Below, piece after piece: positions 1 through 6,309 of a DNA stretch of 6,971 nt (its first letter is position 1; each line of letters starts with the position of its first letter). The position numbers and the translations under genes were made by a program. Under the pieces are notes generated by a model that did not search any database, had not been told where the DNA came from, and saw only the letters and a list, made by a program, of their open reading frames with translations. Source of the DNA: Halobacteriales archaeon QH_10_65_19 (GTDB lineage: Archaea > Halobacteriota > Halobacteria > Halobacteriales > Haloarculaceae); NCBI GenBank assembly GCA_003022085.1, contig PXQK01000043.1, forward strand, positions 4,312-11,282, read 5' to 3'.

Positions 1-621
1 AACCAACTCGCGGTCGCTTCAAGCGGGCGATTCTGGTCAGCAGACGAATTTAACCACTGGAAGCGAGAGTACGAACAACGGCGTGGCGACCTCCAGCAGT
101 GTGGAACACGGGCGGCACACGACGCCATAGCAGGCGTCGAGCGCAAGGAGGACGGACGATTCGAGATGTTTCTGCATCGTGTCGCCAACGAAATCGTAGC
201 CCAAGCCGTCGAACACGACTGTTCGCATATCGTGTTTGAAGACCTAACCGACATTCGTGAGAACGTCCCAGAAGCGTCGTGGCACCATCTGTGGGCGTTC
301 CGTCGCCTCTACGAGTACGTCGCCTACAAAGCCAGAGAGCAGGGCGTCGAGGCCGTGCAAGTGGACCCACGGAACACGTCAAAGCGGTGTTCGACCTGTG
401 GATTTACCCACGACGACAACCGCCACGGCGAGAACTTCGAGTGTCTGGATTGCGGCTACCAGAACCACGCCGATTACAACGCTTCCAAGAACATCGGTTT
501 GCAGTATCTCCGGCGTCGGCAAAACGCAGACGACGGAGGCGCACCTGTAGACGTGCGCTTGAATCGCGGGACGCTGAACGTGAGTGGAGAGTACGACCTT
601 CCCGCCTCATCCGAGGCGTAG
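1..621 (+). CDS. tnpB: TnpB, RNA-guided nuclease of IS200/IS605 family (5' end off window)
   Basis: The reading frame is open from base 1 to the TAG at 619-621, giving 206 residues; the N-terminal part (wedge/REC region) is outside the window. Numbering visible residues from base 1, the fragment opens inside RuvC-I (NQLAVAS), so the first catalytic Asp should lie a few residues upstream. The RuvC-II Glu is E80 in VFEDL. A four-cysteine zinc ribbon follows (C130-x2-C133 and C148-x2-C151), and the RuvC-III Asp is D158 in [12 protein letters not shown]. All visible catalytic and zinc-binding residues are present, with no frameshift or internal stop, so the protein may be functional. TnpB proteins are known to cut DNA beside a short transposon-associated motif, guided by an RNA from the element's right end. 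The C-terminus overlaps a hairpin that may be part of that RNA. An in-frame ATG at 166 is internal, not the start. No tnpA is visible, so autonomy is unknown. Confidence 0.93.
   Translation, partial: NQLAVASSGRFWSADEFNHWKREYEQRRGDLQQCGTRAAHDAIAGVERKEDGRFEMFLHRVANEIVAQAVEHDCSHIVFEDLTDIRENVPEASWHHLWAFRRLYEYVAYKAREQGVEAVQVDPRNTSKRCSTCGFTHDDNRHGENFECLDCGYQNHADYNASKNIGLQYLRRRQNADDGGAPVDVRLNRGTLNVSGEYDLPASSEA
603..618 (+). repeat. Hairpin within the last codons of tnpB
   Basis: A perfect 6-bp stem (CGCCTC / GAGGCG) with an ATCC loop lies directly before the TAG stop and encodes residues of the C-terminal PASSEA. It may be constrained as RNA structure as well as protein, as expected if the guide RNA overlaps the coding end. 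It could also be incidental in GC-rich sequence. Confidence 0.55.
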
Positions 622-640
622 AACGGGAGTCCATGCGAAA

Positions 641-696
641 GCCCTACCCTCAACGAGCCAGCGGGGCCATTGCCCCCGAGCGAAGTAGGGTAGGGT
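641..696 (+). repeat. IS right-end stem-loop
   Basis: CCCTACCCT (642-650) pairs perfectly with AGGGTAGGG (687-695); G641 and T696 can add a wobble pair. Inside the loop a second stem forms between CGGGG (662-666) and CCCCG (674-678), with an alternative register GGGGC/GCCCC (663-667 with 672-676). The position straight after tnpB fits the subterminal hairpin that TnpA-type transposases bind at the right end, and also the 3' part of the guide RNA scaffold. On the + strand no T-run follows that would make it a simple terminator. Confidence 0.7.
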
Positions 697-730
697 AGTT
701 TACATCACTGATATGTTGTGACGGACCAGA

Positions 731-742
731 ATCATTATTGAT
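731..742 (+). promoter_or_regulatory. Possible promoter of the histidine kinase gene
   Basis: An A/T-rich patch (ATCATTATTGAT) lies 24-35 bases before the ATG at 766, the distance expected of an archaeal TATA box for a leaderless transcript. It matches the haloarchaeal TATA consensus only loosely. No Shine-Dalgarno site is visible before the start codon. The kinase promoter must fit in the roughly 60-70 bases between the IS end and the ATG unless transcription enters from the element. Confidence 0.3.
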
Positions 743-765
743 GCCGGCAATGTATTTGACGTCAG

Positions 766-2934
766 ATGCTCTCTTCGCTCGTCGTGGCCTACGTCGGTGA
801 CGACACAGACGGCTTAGACGTGCTCCAGTTGCTCGACGAGCGCCTCCACCGGCCGGTACACGTCCTGACCACCAGCCGCGAGCGGCTGCCGGCGCTGCTC
901 GAGGACGGCCGGATCGACTGCGTCCTCTGTGGCCCCCACACTGTCGGGCCTGCGCTCCAGCGGACGCTGTTCGTGTTCCCCGACAGCGGCGCCGACGTCC
1001 CGGTGTTCGACCTGAGCGGGCGGGCCGTCGACGTGCCGGGATCGGTGACGTTCCACCAGTTCGACCCGGAGTCAGCGCCGACAGACGTGGCCGACAAACT
1101 GGTCGGTATCGTCCTCGACAGCCTCCTCGGGGACGGTGAGCGGGACGGCCGGCCGGGGTCCATCTCCCGCGGGCTCGGCCAGTATCTCGCCGTCGACGAG
1201 GGGTGGCGGGTTACCGACTGGGAGCCAGAACTCGCCTCCTGGACCGGCGTCGAGCCCTCGACGGTCGTGGGCCGGAAACTCTGGGAGGCGCTGCCGGACT
1301 GGGAGTCGTCGGTGTTCGCCGAGACGTGCCGGGAGGTAATGACTACCCGGGAACCGACGACGACAAACCTGTACCACGGGCCGGGCGAGTGCTGGCTGGA
1401 CGTGCGCGTGGTCCCGCGACCGAGCGGTGGGATCGAGTGTTTCCTCCGGGACGTCACCGAGTACAAGGCCGAGGACGCCGGGATCGAGGGGACAAGCGGC
1501 TTCGAGAGCACGCTCGACCGCATCACCGACGCGTTCTTCGCGCTGGACAACCGCGAGCGGTTCGTCTTCCTGAACAGCCAGGCCGAGTTCCTGCTCGACG
1601 TCGACGCCGAGGACGTCGATGGCGAGCGGTTCTGGGACGAGTTCCCGGCGACGGTCAGCACCACCTTTTACCGGGAGTTCAAAGAGGCGATGGAGACCCA
1701 GGAGCCGGCGAGCTTCGAGGAATACTACCAGCCGCTGGGGCGCTGGTTCGAGGTCAACGCCTACCCCGCCGAGGATGGGCTCTCGGTGTTCATACGAGAC
1801 GTCACAGAGCAGGTCGAGCTCCAGCAGAAGCTCCGGGAGCTCCACGACGTCACGCGGGAGCTGATCGTCGCCGAATCCGACGTCGAGATCGCGGCGGGGA
1901 CAGTCGAGACCGCCGAGGACGTGCTGGGGTTCCCGCTGGTCGCCGTCTGGCGGTACAACGACAGCACCGACCTGCTCGACCCGCTGGCCTGGTCACCGGT
2001 GATCGACAGACGGGTCGAGGAGATGGAGCCCCTGGGGCGGGAAAGCCGGTTCATCTGGACGGTCTACGAGACCGGCAAACGCCGACACCTCGGGTACGTC
2101 CCCGCCACCACGACGACCTCGCACCATCCGGGGCAGGTCACGTCGGAGCTTCTGGTCCCGGTCGGCAAGTACGGCGTGCTGGGCGCCTACGCCGACGAGC
2201 AGGACGCATTCGACGAGACCGACGTCGAACTGTTCCGGCTGCTCGCCAGCACCGTCGAGTCGGCCTTTACCCGCACCGAGCGCGAGCGGGAGGTCGCACA
2301 GCGAAACGAGCGGCTCAACGAGTTCGCCAGCGTCGTCTCCCACGACCTGCGCAACCCGATGAACATCGCTTCCGCACACACTGAACTTGCTCGTGGCGTC
2401 GAGGAGAACGGCGAGCACCTGGACAGGATCGAGGAGTCGCTCGACCGGATGGAGCGGCTGATCGAGGACCTCCTCGCCAGGGCCCGCGGGGACCGCGAAC
2501 TCGACCTCGAACCGGTCGAACTCGGCGACGTCGCACGCGAGGCCTGGGCCGGCGTCGACACGGCCGACGCGACACTGTCAGTCACCGAGAACGGGACCCT
2601 CGACGCCGATGCCGGGCGGTTGACCCAGCTGTTCGAGAACCTGTTTCGCAACGCCGTTGAACACGGCGGGTCCGACGTGTCGATCCGCGTCGGCACCTAC
2701 GAGCGGGGGTTTTTTGTCGCGGACGACGGCCCCGGCATCCCTCCGGAGCGGCGCACGGAAGTCTTCGAGGAAGGTGTCACCACCTCCGAAACGGGCACCG
2801 GGTACGGCCTCTCGATTGTCACTGCCATCGTCGAGGGGCACGGCTGGCGGATCGACGCCACGGCGAGCGAGAACGGCGGCGCGCGCTTCGAGGTCACGGA
2901 CATCCACTCGCTGCGTGCGCTCTCGGAAGCGTAG
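766..2934 (+). CDS. Soluble PAS-PAS-GAF sensor histidine kinase with degenerate receiver domain
   Basis: This is a 722-residue cytosolic histidine kinase with no membrane segment or signal peptide. Domain order: receiver-like region (about 1-120), PAS 1 (about 133-234, ending RDVTEYK), PAS 2 (about 246-349, ending RDVTEQ), GAF (about 355-500), a short helical linker, HisKA with H-box SHDLRNP (phosphoacceptor H526), and HATPase_c with the N box around N625-N629, G1 box DDGPG (D654, G655, G657) and G2 box GTGYG (G677-G681). The catalytic core looks complete. In the receiver-like region the strand that normally ends in the phosphorylated Asp reads IDCVLCGP, with G56 where Asp is expected, so it is probably a pseudo-receiver; an acidic pair (D12, D13) remains. 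PAS and GAF domains suggest sensing of a small molecule, redox state or light, but the ligand cannot be read here. No response regulator is adjacent, so the partner is unknown. ATG at 766 is preferred: the frame is in register with the receiver-like fold, and upstream lies IS-derived sequence. Confidence 0.9.
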   Translation: MLSSLVVAYVGDDTDGLDVLQLLDERLHRPVHVLTTSRERLPALLEDGRIDCVLCGPHTVGPALQRTLFVFPDSGADVPVFDLSGRAVDVPGSVTFHQFDPESAPTDVADKLVGIVLDSLLGDGERDGRPGSISRGLGQYLAVDEGWRVTDWEPELASWTGVEPSTVVGRKLWEALPDWESSVFAETCREVMTTREPTTTNLYHGPGECWLDVRVVPRPSGGIECFLRDVTEYKAEDAGIEGTSGFESTLDRITDAFFALDNRERFVFLNSQAEFLLDVDAEDVDGERFWDEFPATVSTTFYREFKEAMETQEPASFEEYYQPLGRWFEVNAYPAEDGLSVFIRDVTEQVELQQKLRELHDVTRELIVAESDVEIAAGTVETAEDVLGFPLVAVWRYNDSTDLLDPLAWSPVIDRRVEEMEPLGRESRFIWTVYETGKRRHLGYVPATTTTSHHPGQVTSELLVPVGKYGVLGAYADEQDAFDETDVELFRLLASTVESAFTRTEREREVAQRNERLNEFASVVSHDLRNPMNIASAHTELARGVEENGEHLDRIEESLDRMERLIEDLLARARGDRELDLEPVELGDVAREAWAGVDTADATLSVTENGTLDADAGRLTQLFENLFRNAVEHGGSDVSIRVGTYERGFFVADDGPGIPPERRTEVFEEGVTTSETGTGYGLSIVTAIVEGHGWRIDATASENGGARFEVTDIHSLRALSEA

Positions 2935-2973
2935 GGTCGCTGCGGTCCATCCCAGGCCGATCTCTGGCTGCCG
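2935..2973. other. Short convergent intergenic gap
   Basis: Only 39 bases separate the stop of the kinase gene (TAG, 2932-2934) from the stop of tatCo (complement of 2974-2976). Neither strand shows a T-run or a strong hairpin, so no terminator can be placed. The two transcripts probably overlap at their 3' ends. Confidence 0.6.
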
Positions 2974-3843
2974 CTACCGGCCGGTCCAGCGCAGCAACAA
3001 AAGCGTCAGCTCGTAGAGGGCGATCATCGTCGCCACAATCACGAAAGGGGCGAAGTTGGTCGGGTCGGGGCTGAAGACGAACGCGACGCCGGCAAAGCCA
3101 GCCCAGAAGTACAGCCGCTTGTCCACGAGCCACCGGCGGGTGGTCACCCGCATCATGACCGCGAGCATCATGAACAGCGGGATCTGGAAGATAGCGGCGA
3201 ACAGCCCGATCATCAGCAAAATCGTGTCGAACGTCTCGGTCAGTCCGAACGCGATGGTGGCGGCCGACTGGGAGTAGTACAGGAAGTACGTGAACAGGAA
3301 CGGCAACACGAGGAAGTACGCGAACGCGACGCCGACCAGCGCCAGCAGGAGGCTCGTCGGTACCGAGGAGAGGTAGTACCGGCGCTCGTGGGGGTACAGC
3401 CCCGGCCGCATGAACAGATACGACTGGTAGACGAATACGGGGAGTGCGATGACGAATCCGACCAGTGAGGCGACTTTCAGGCGCGCGAGCAGAAGCGCGA
3501 GCGGGTGATACACCCGGGGACAGGCCGCGCTGCTCCCCTCGGGCAGGGCACCCTCCGTCACCAGCTCGGCACACTCCGTTCCGTTGCCCGGCAGAAACGA
3601 GTACCACAGGAAGTTGATAAGGCGGTCGGCGAAGGGGAAGGCGATGGCGCTGGCGACCGCCATGATCAGGAGTACCCAGGCGAGCCGCCGTATCATCTCC
3701 TCGATGTGCTCTGTCAGGGGCATCTCCTCGTCGTCGGGCGCGCCGTCGTACCCGTCCTCCCCGACGTTTCCCGCGCCCGGCTGTGCCGGCACGCCGTCGG
3801 GTTCGATGTGGGACGTCTCGGCGGTCTCGTCCCCTTGACTCAT
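2974..3843 (-). CDS. tatCo: Tat translocase subunit TatC, single-domain (TatCo / TatC1 type)
   Basis: This 289-residue integral membrane protein is the twin-arginine signal receptor of the Tat system, which exports folded proteins across the cell membrane. Residues 1-42 form an acidic, hydrophilic cytoplasmic tail longer than in bacterial TatC. The TatC core follows with TEHIEEMIRRL (44-54) before TM1 and about six membrane segments (near 55-71, 121-139, 162-185, 205-228, 245-257, 264-284). Conserved TatC features by eye: QSYLFMRPGLYPHERR (140-155), containing the Phe and Glu that contact signal peptides in E. coli TatC (F144, E153), Q220 at the acidic position of TM4 (E170 in E. coli; Gln is common elsewhere), and SPDP (258-261) before the last segment. 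The first extracytoplasmic loop holds two cysteines, C91 and C108. ATG at 3843 is chosen because a TATA-like box sits 24-31 bases upstream and the frame above it is antisense to tatCt. It is divergent from tatCt; no tatA is seen. Confidence 0.92.
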   Translation of the reverse strand: MSQGDETAETSHIEPDGVPAQPGAGNVGEDGYDGAPDDEEMPLTEHIEEMIRRLAWVLLIMAVASAIAFPFADRLINFLWYSFLPGNGTECAELVTEGALPEGSSAACPRVYHPLALLLARLKVASLVGFVIALPVFVYQSYLFMRPGLYPHERRYYLSSVPTSLLLALVGVAFAYFLVLPFLFTYFLYYSQSAATIAFGLTETFDTILLMIGLFAAIFQIPLFMMLAVMMRVTTRRWLVDKRLYFWAGFAGVAFVFSPDPTNFAPFVIVATMIALYELTLLLLRWTGR

Positions 3844-3866
3844 TGCTTCCAGTTTTATCTTCGCGT

Positions 3867-3874
3867 CTTGTAAG
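3867..3874 (-). promoter_or_regulatory. Putative TATA box of tatCo
   Basis: On the minus strand CTTACAAG lies 24-31 bases before the tatCo ATG, preceded by a purine-rich patch (GAGAAAGAAGG) suitable as a BRE. The spacing fits a leaderless haloarchaeal transcript. A second A/T-rich patch, AGATAAAA (3853-3860), is too close to the ATG for that arrangement. No Shine-Dalgarno motif is evident. Confidence 0.4.
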
Positions 3875-3970
3875 CCTTCTTTCTCGGTGGTGGCGGGGAG
3901 ATGACGACATCGGTGTACTCCTGCGATCCGGTGCCCGCGCGGCGGCGGGTCGTCTCTCTGCATGAATAGA

Positions 3971-3977
3971 TTGATAA
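3971..3977 (+). promoter_or_regulatory. Putative TATA box of tatCt
   Basis: TTGATAA lies 26-32 bases before the ATG at 4003, the correct distance for leaderless transcription. It abuts the inverted repeat at 3977-3989. The match to the haloarchaeal TATA consensus is moderate. Confidence 0.35.
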
Positions 3978-4000
3978 CCGATAGTCGGTAAGACCGGTAT
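3977..4000 (+). promoter_or_regulatory. Inverted and direct CGGTA-type repeats before tatCt
   Basis: ACCGA-TAG-TCGGT (3977-3989) is a perfect 5-bp inverted repeat around a 3-base spacer. The pentamer CGGTA occurs at 3986-3990 and again at 3996-4000, ten bases (one helical turn) apart. The cluster lies between the putative TATA box and the start codon, where a regulator would block transcription. The motifs are short, so chance is not excluded. Confidence 0.3.
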
Positions 4001-4002
4001 AG

Positions 4003-6270
4003 ATGTCGGGCGCACTCGACGAGGACACCGCTCAGACGCTGGCCAGCGGCCGCCAGACCGTCGGATCGATGCTGAGCGCCGCCCAACAACACCTGAAGAA
4101 GGTCTTTGTTGTCTTTGTTCTCTTTTTGTTGTTGACGATCTGGGCGCTCCGGGCGTTCCTCTGGGACAGGCTCAAGACCGACCTGGTGTACAGGCAGATG
4201 AGCGAAGAGGTCAGGGAAGTGACCGAGATCGTCGCGGTCACGCCGTTCGAGGTGATCCTGTTGCAGATCAAGATCGGCCTCGTCGTGGGGATCATCGCGT
4301 CGATCCCGGTGCTCGTCTGGTACAGCCGGGATGCCCTCGAACGCCGGGGGTTCTGGCCCGACGAGGCGGTCCCCCGCTGGAAGATCGTCAGCTTCGCTGT
4401 CGCCATCGCGTTGCTGTTGGCCGGTGGTCTCGCCTACGGCTACTTCGTGTTTTTCCCCGTTATGTTCGACTTCCTGGCGACGAACGCCGACAACGTCGGG
4501 TTCAAACCCACCTGGTCGATCGCCATGTGGACGGAGTTCATCCTCTTTCTGGGCCTCTCGTTCGGGATCGCGGCCCAGCTCCCCCTGGCGATGAGCGCGG
4601 CCGCGCGGGCCGGCGTCGTCAGCTACGAGACGTTCCGCGACAAGTGGCGGTACGCTGTTGTCGCGATCTTCGCGTTCGGCGCGATGTTCTCGCCGCCGGA
4701 CCCGTTCACGCAGATCATGTGGGGGGTGCCGCTGGTCGCGCTGTACGTCGTCAGCCTCGGCGTGACGAAGCTCGCGGTGCTCGCCCAGCAGGCCGGCAGG
4801 CAGGTGCCGACCAGGGACGTCGCCCGCGACCGCTGGAACGTGCTCGCCGGCGTGTTCGTCCTCGCCGGGGCGGGCACCTACGCGTACCTGCTCCGGGGCG
4901 GCCTCGAGGAGACCAACGATCTGCTCGCGGCGGTCGGCTCGGACTACCGCTTCCCGGGCGGCGGTCAGCTCGGCGTGTTCGGGCTCCCCTCGACTGTCGT
5001 GGGGGCGATGGTCGCCGTTCTCGTCGCGCTGCTCGTCGCCGGAGTCGTCCTCTTCTACCTCCGGATCCGCGAACTCGAACGCAGGACTCGCGAGATGGAG
5101 GCGGCTGCCAAGCGGCCGGCGTCCGCGGAAACGCGGGCGGAGGCGGCCAACGCCGGGGGCGGCAAACCGGAGCCAGAGCCCGAGGCAGGCGAACCCGCGG
5201 AGATCGACATCGGCGCGATGAGTGCCCGTGCGGTCGAGGCAGCCCCTCCCGAGGCGTTCCTCGAACTGAGCGGGGAGCGTGCGCTCCACTACGCCGAGCA
5301 GGCTGTCGAGAACGACAACCCCGAGAAGGCACAGGCGATCCTCGATAGCTTCGACGGGGCCGAGGAGCTCCAGGCCGAACAGGAAGACGAGGCCGACGCT
5401 GAAACCGAGGACGAAGCGGAGGGCAACGTCGTCACCTCGACGGCCGCCGGCATGTTCGACGCCTTCTCCGAGGACGAGACCACCGAAGAGGACATCGGCG
5501 GCTACTACTACGATATCGCCTTCATACTCGACTCGCTGACCTCGAAAGCCATCTGGATTGTCGCGACGTTCATGATCGTGCTCGCCGGGTCGTTCATGTT
5601 CCTCTACACCGGCGGTATCGACACCATCAGGCGGACCTTCTCGGAGGGGATGCCGGCGGGGATCGCCGATCAGCTGCAGATCGTCACGCTGCATCCCGTC
5701 GAGGCGCTGATCTTCATGCTCAAGTTCTCGACGCTGCTCGCCGCGCTGTCGATCCTCCCGATTGTCCTCTACTTCGCGTGGCCGTCCATCGAGGAGCGTG
5801 GCATCACGACCGGTGACCGGAACGTCCTGCTGGTCTGGGGGCTGACCATCCTGGTCGCGCTCGTCGGCGGCACGCTGCTTGGCTTCCTCTACGTCGCGCC
5901 GGCGGTCATCTCCCTGCTGGCACAGGACGTTGTCACCTCGGATATGGTGATCGCCTACCGCATCAACAGCTTCGGCTGGCTGGTGATCTACCTGACTGTC
6001 GGGGTCGGTATACTCGGGCTGATCCCCGCCACGATGGTGCTGTTCCACCACGGGAGCATCATCTCCTACCGGCGGATGCGAAAGAGCTGGCGCGGGGTCG
6101 TCGTCGGCTTCTTCGCGGCGGCAAGCTTCCTCTCGCCGTCCGGCGTGTTCACCATGTTCATCGTCGCCATCCCGGCGGCAATCGCGTACGGCTTCGGGCT
6201 CGGACTCGTGTGGCTTTACTCCCGTGTCGGCCGCAGTACCCCGCGTCGCCGCGGCGAGACGGCTGATTGA
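4003..6270 (+). CDS. tatCt: Tat translocase subunit TatCt (TatC2), fused double-TatC protein
   Basis: This 755-residue membrane protein is about three times the length of ordinary TatC and has about 14 predicted membrane segments, the known architecture of the haloarchaeal TatCt family. The first TatC domain (about 20-256) has segments near 34-53, 91-107, 129-155, 178-195, 217-229 and 238-255; it keeps GIAAQLPL in TM4 and SPPDP (230-234). Two extra segments (279-297, 332-353) follow, then a hydrophilic, Glu-rich linker of about 150 residues (354-505). The second TatC-like domain has segments near 517-535, 574-592, 608-634, 657-680, 698-710 and 717-740. It is degenerate: SPSGV (711-715) replaces SPPDP, and no Gln/Glu stands at the TM4 position. 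The protein is inferred to form, with an unseen TatA partner, a Tat receptor complex alongside TatCo. ATG at 4003 fits the family's N-terminus and the promoter spacing. hemB follows after 60 bases. Confidence 0.93.
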   Translation: MSGALDEDTAQTLASGRQTVGSMLSAAQQHLKKVFVVFVLFLLLTIWALRAFLWDRLKTDLVYRQMSEEVREVTEIVAVTPFEVILLQIKIGLVVGIIASIPVLVWYSRDALERRGFWPDEAVPRWKIVSFAVAIALLLAGGLAYGYFVFFPVMFDFLATNADNVGFKPTWSIAMWTEFILFLGLSFGIAAQLPLAMSAAARAGVVSYETFRDKWRYAVVAIFAFGAMFSPPDPFTQIMWGVPLVALYVVSLGVTKLAVLAQQAGRQVPTRDVARDRWNVLAGVFVLAGAGTYAYLLRGGLEETNDLLAAVGSDYRFPGGGQLGVFGLPSTVVGAMVAVLVALLVAGVVLFYLRIRELERRTREMEAAAKRPASAETRAEAANAGGGKPEPEPEAGEPAEIDIGAMSARAVEAAPPEAFLELSGERALHYAEQAVENDNPEKAQAILDSFDGAEELQAEQEDEADAETEDEAEGNVVTSTAAGMFDAFSEDETTEEDIGGYYYDIAFILDSLTSKAIWIVATFMIVLAGSFMFLYTGGIDTIRRTFSEGMPAGIADQLQIVTLHPVEALIFMLKFSTLLAALSILPIVLYFAWPSIEERGITTGDRNVLLVWGLTILVALVGGTLLGFLYVAPAVISLLAQDVVTSDMVIAYRINSFGWLVIYLTVGVGILGLIPATMVLFHHGSIISYRRMRKSWRGVVVGFFAAASFLSPSGVFTMFIVAIPAAIAYGFGLGLVWLYSRVGRSTPRRRGETAD

Positions 6271-6302
6271 TCCGTCGACGACAGCCGGGAGAGCGACACC
6301 GA

Positions 6303-6309
6303 CTTTTAG
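6303..6309 (+). promoter_or_regulatory. TATA box of hemB
   Basis: CTTTTAG lies 22-28 bases before the hemB ATG, a good match in sequence and spacing to haloarchaeal TATA boxes of leaderless genes. No Shine-Dalgarno sequence precedes the ATG. This suggests hemB has its own promoter rather than depending on read-through from tatCt. Confidence 0.5.

Larger units (their letters stand above)
1..703 (+). mobile_element. IS200/IS605-superfamily (IS1341-type) element, right part
   Basis: This is the right-hand part of an insertion sequence: the C-terminal part of tnpB followed by a structured right end. The left end, and any tnpA transposase, lie outside the window. The right end is recognised by the tnpB stop at 621 followed by a perfect 9-bp stem (642-650 with 687-695). 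The exact boundary is not determinable here: it should fall shortly after the stem, about 697-705, because these elements make no target duplication and have subterminal hairpins rather than terminal inverted repeats. The element has visibly more A/T-ending codons than the kinase gene beside it, consistent with separate origin. The boundary would be fixed by comparison with an empty site or with other copies. Confidence 0.75.
540..703 (+). ncRNA. Putative TnpB guide RNA scaffold (omega RNA / reRNA)
   Basis: In characterised IS200/IS605 elements the TnpB guide RNA overlaps the 3' end of tnpB, runs through the right end, and ends in a guide copied from flanking DNA. Here that interval holds three nested structures: a 6-bp stem with a 4-base loop inside the last tnpB codons (603-608 with 613-618), a 9-bp stem (642-650 with 687-695), and an inner GC hairpin (662-666 with 674-678). 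Sense RNAs overlapping tnpB 3' ends have been reported in Halobacterium. The 5' boundary is a guess and the 3' boundary is approximate. The guide would begin immediately downstream, at about 700-705. The call rests on position and folding, not on a covariance model. Confidence 0.5.
3844..4002. promoter_or_regulatory. Divergent tatCo-tatCt promoter region
   Basis: These 159 bases separate the two start codons and should carry both promoters. Candidate TATA boxes lie near each gene. The middle (about 3885-3965) is GC-rich and shows no gene, hairpin or T-run that I can support. The arrangement would allow coordinate control of the two TatC proteins from one region. Confidence 0.6.

Noticed and set aside
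166..621. ATG at 166 as the start of a short 151-residue protein.
   Set aside because: The frame is open upstream to base 1 with clear RuvC-I sequence, so this ATG is internal to tnpB.
686..698. TAGGG repeats as a telomere-like or G-quadruplex motif.
   Set aside because: Only two GGG runs are present on the strand there, too few for a quadruplex; the repeat is explained as one arm of the IS right-end stem.
789..1845. Long minus-strand open frames (about 260-290 codons) opposite the histidine kinase.
   Set aside because: Compositional shadows of the kinase gene: no recognisable domain, and the + strand encodes well-defined PAS, GAF, HisKA and HATPase motifs.
2704..2715. G-rich stretch followed by six T's in the kinase gene, resembling a terminator.
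   Set aside because: It encodes Gly-Phe-Phe-Val in the HATPase core just before the G1 box; no supporting hairpin is evident and the frame continues to a proper end.
2894..4015. 373-codon minus-strand frame overlapping tatCo.
   Set aside because: It is another frame of the same strand as tatCo, Arg/Pro-rich and lacking membrane segments; tatCo itself is unambiguous.
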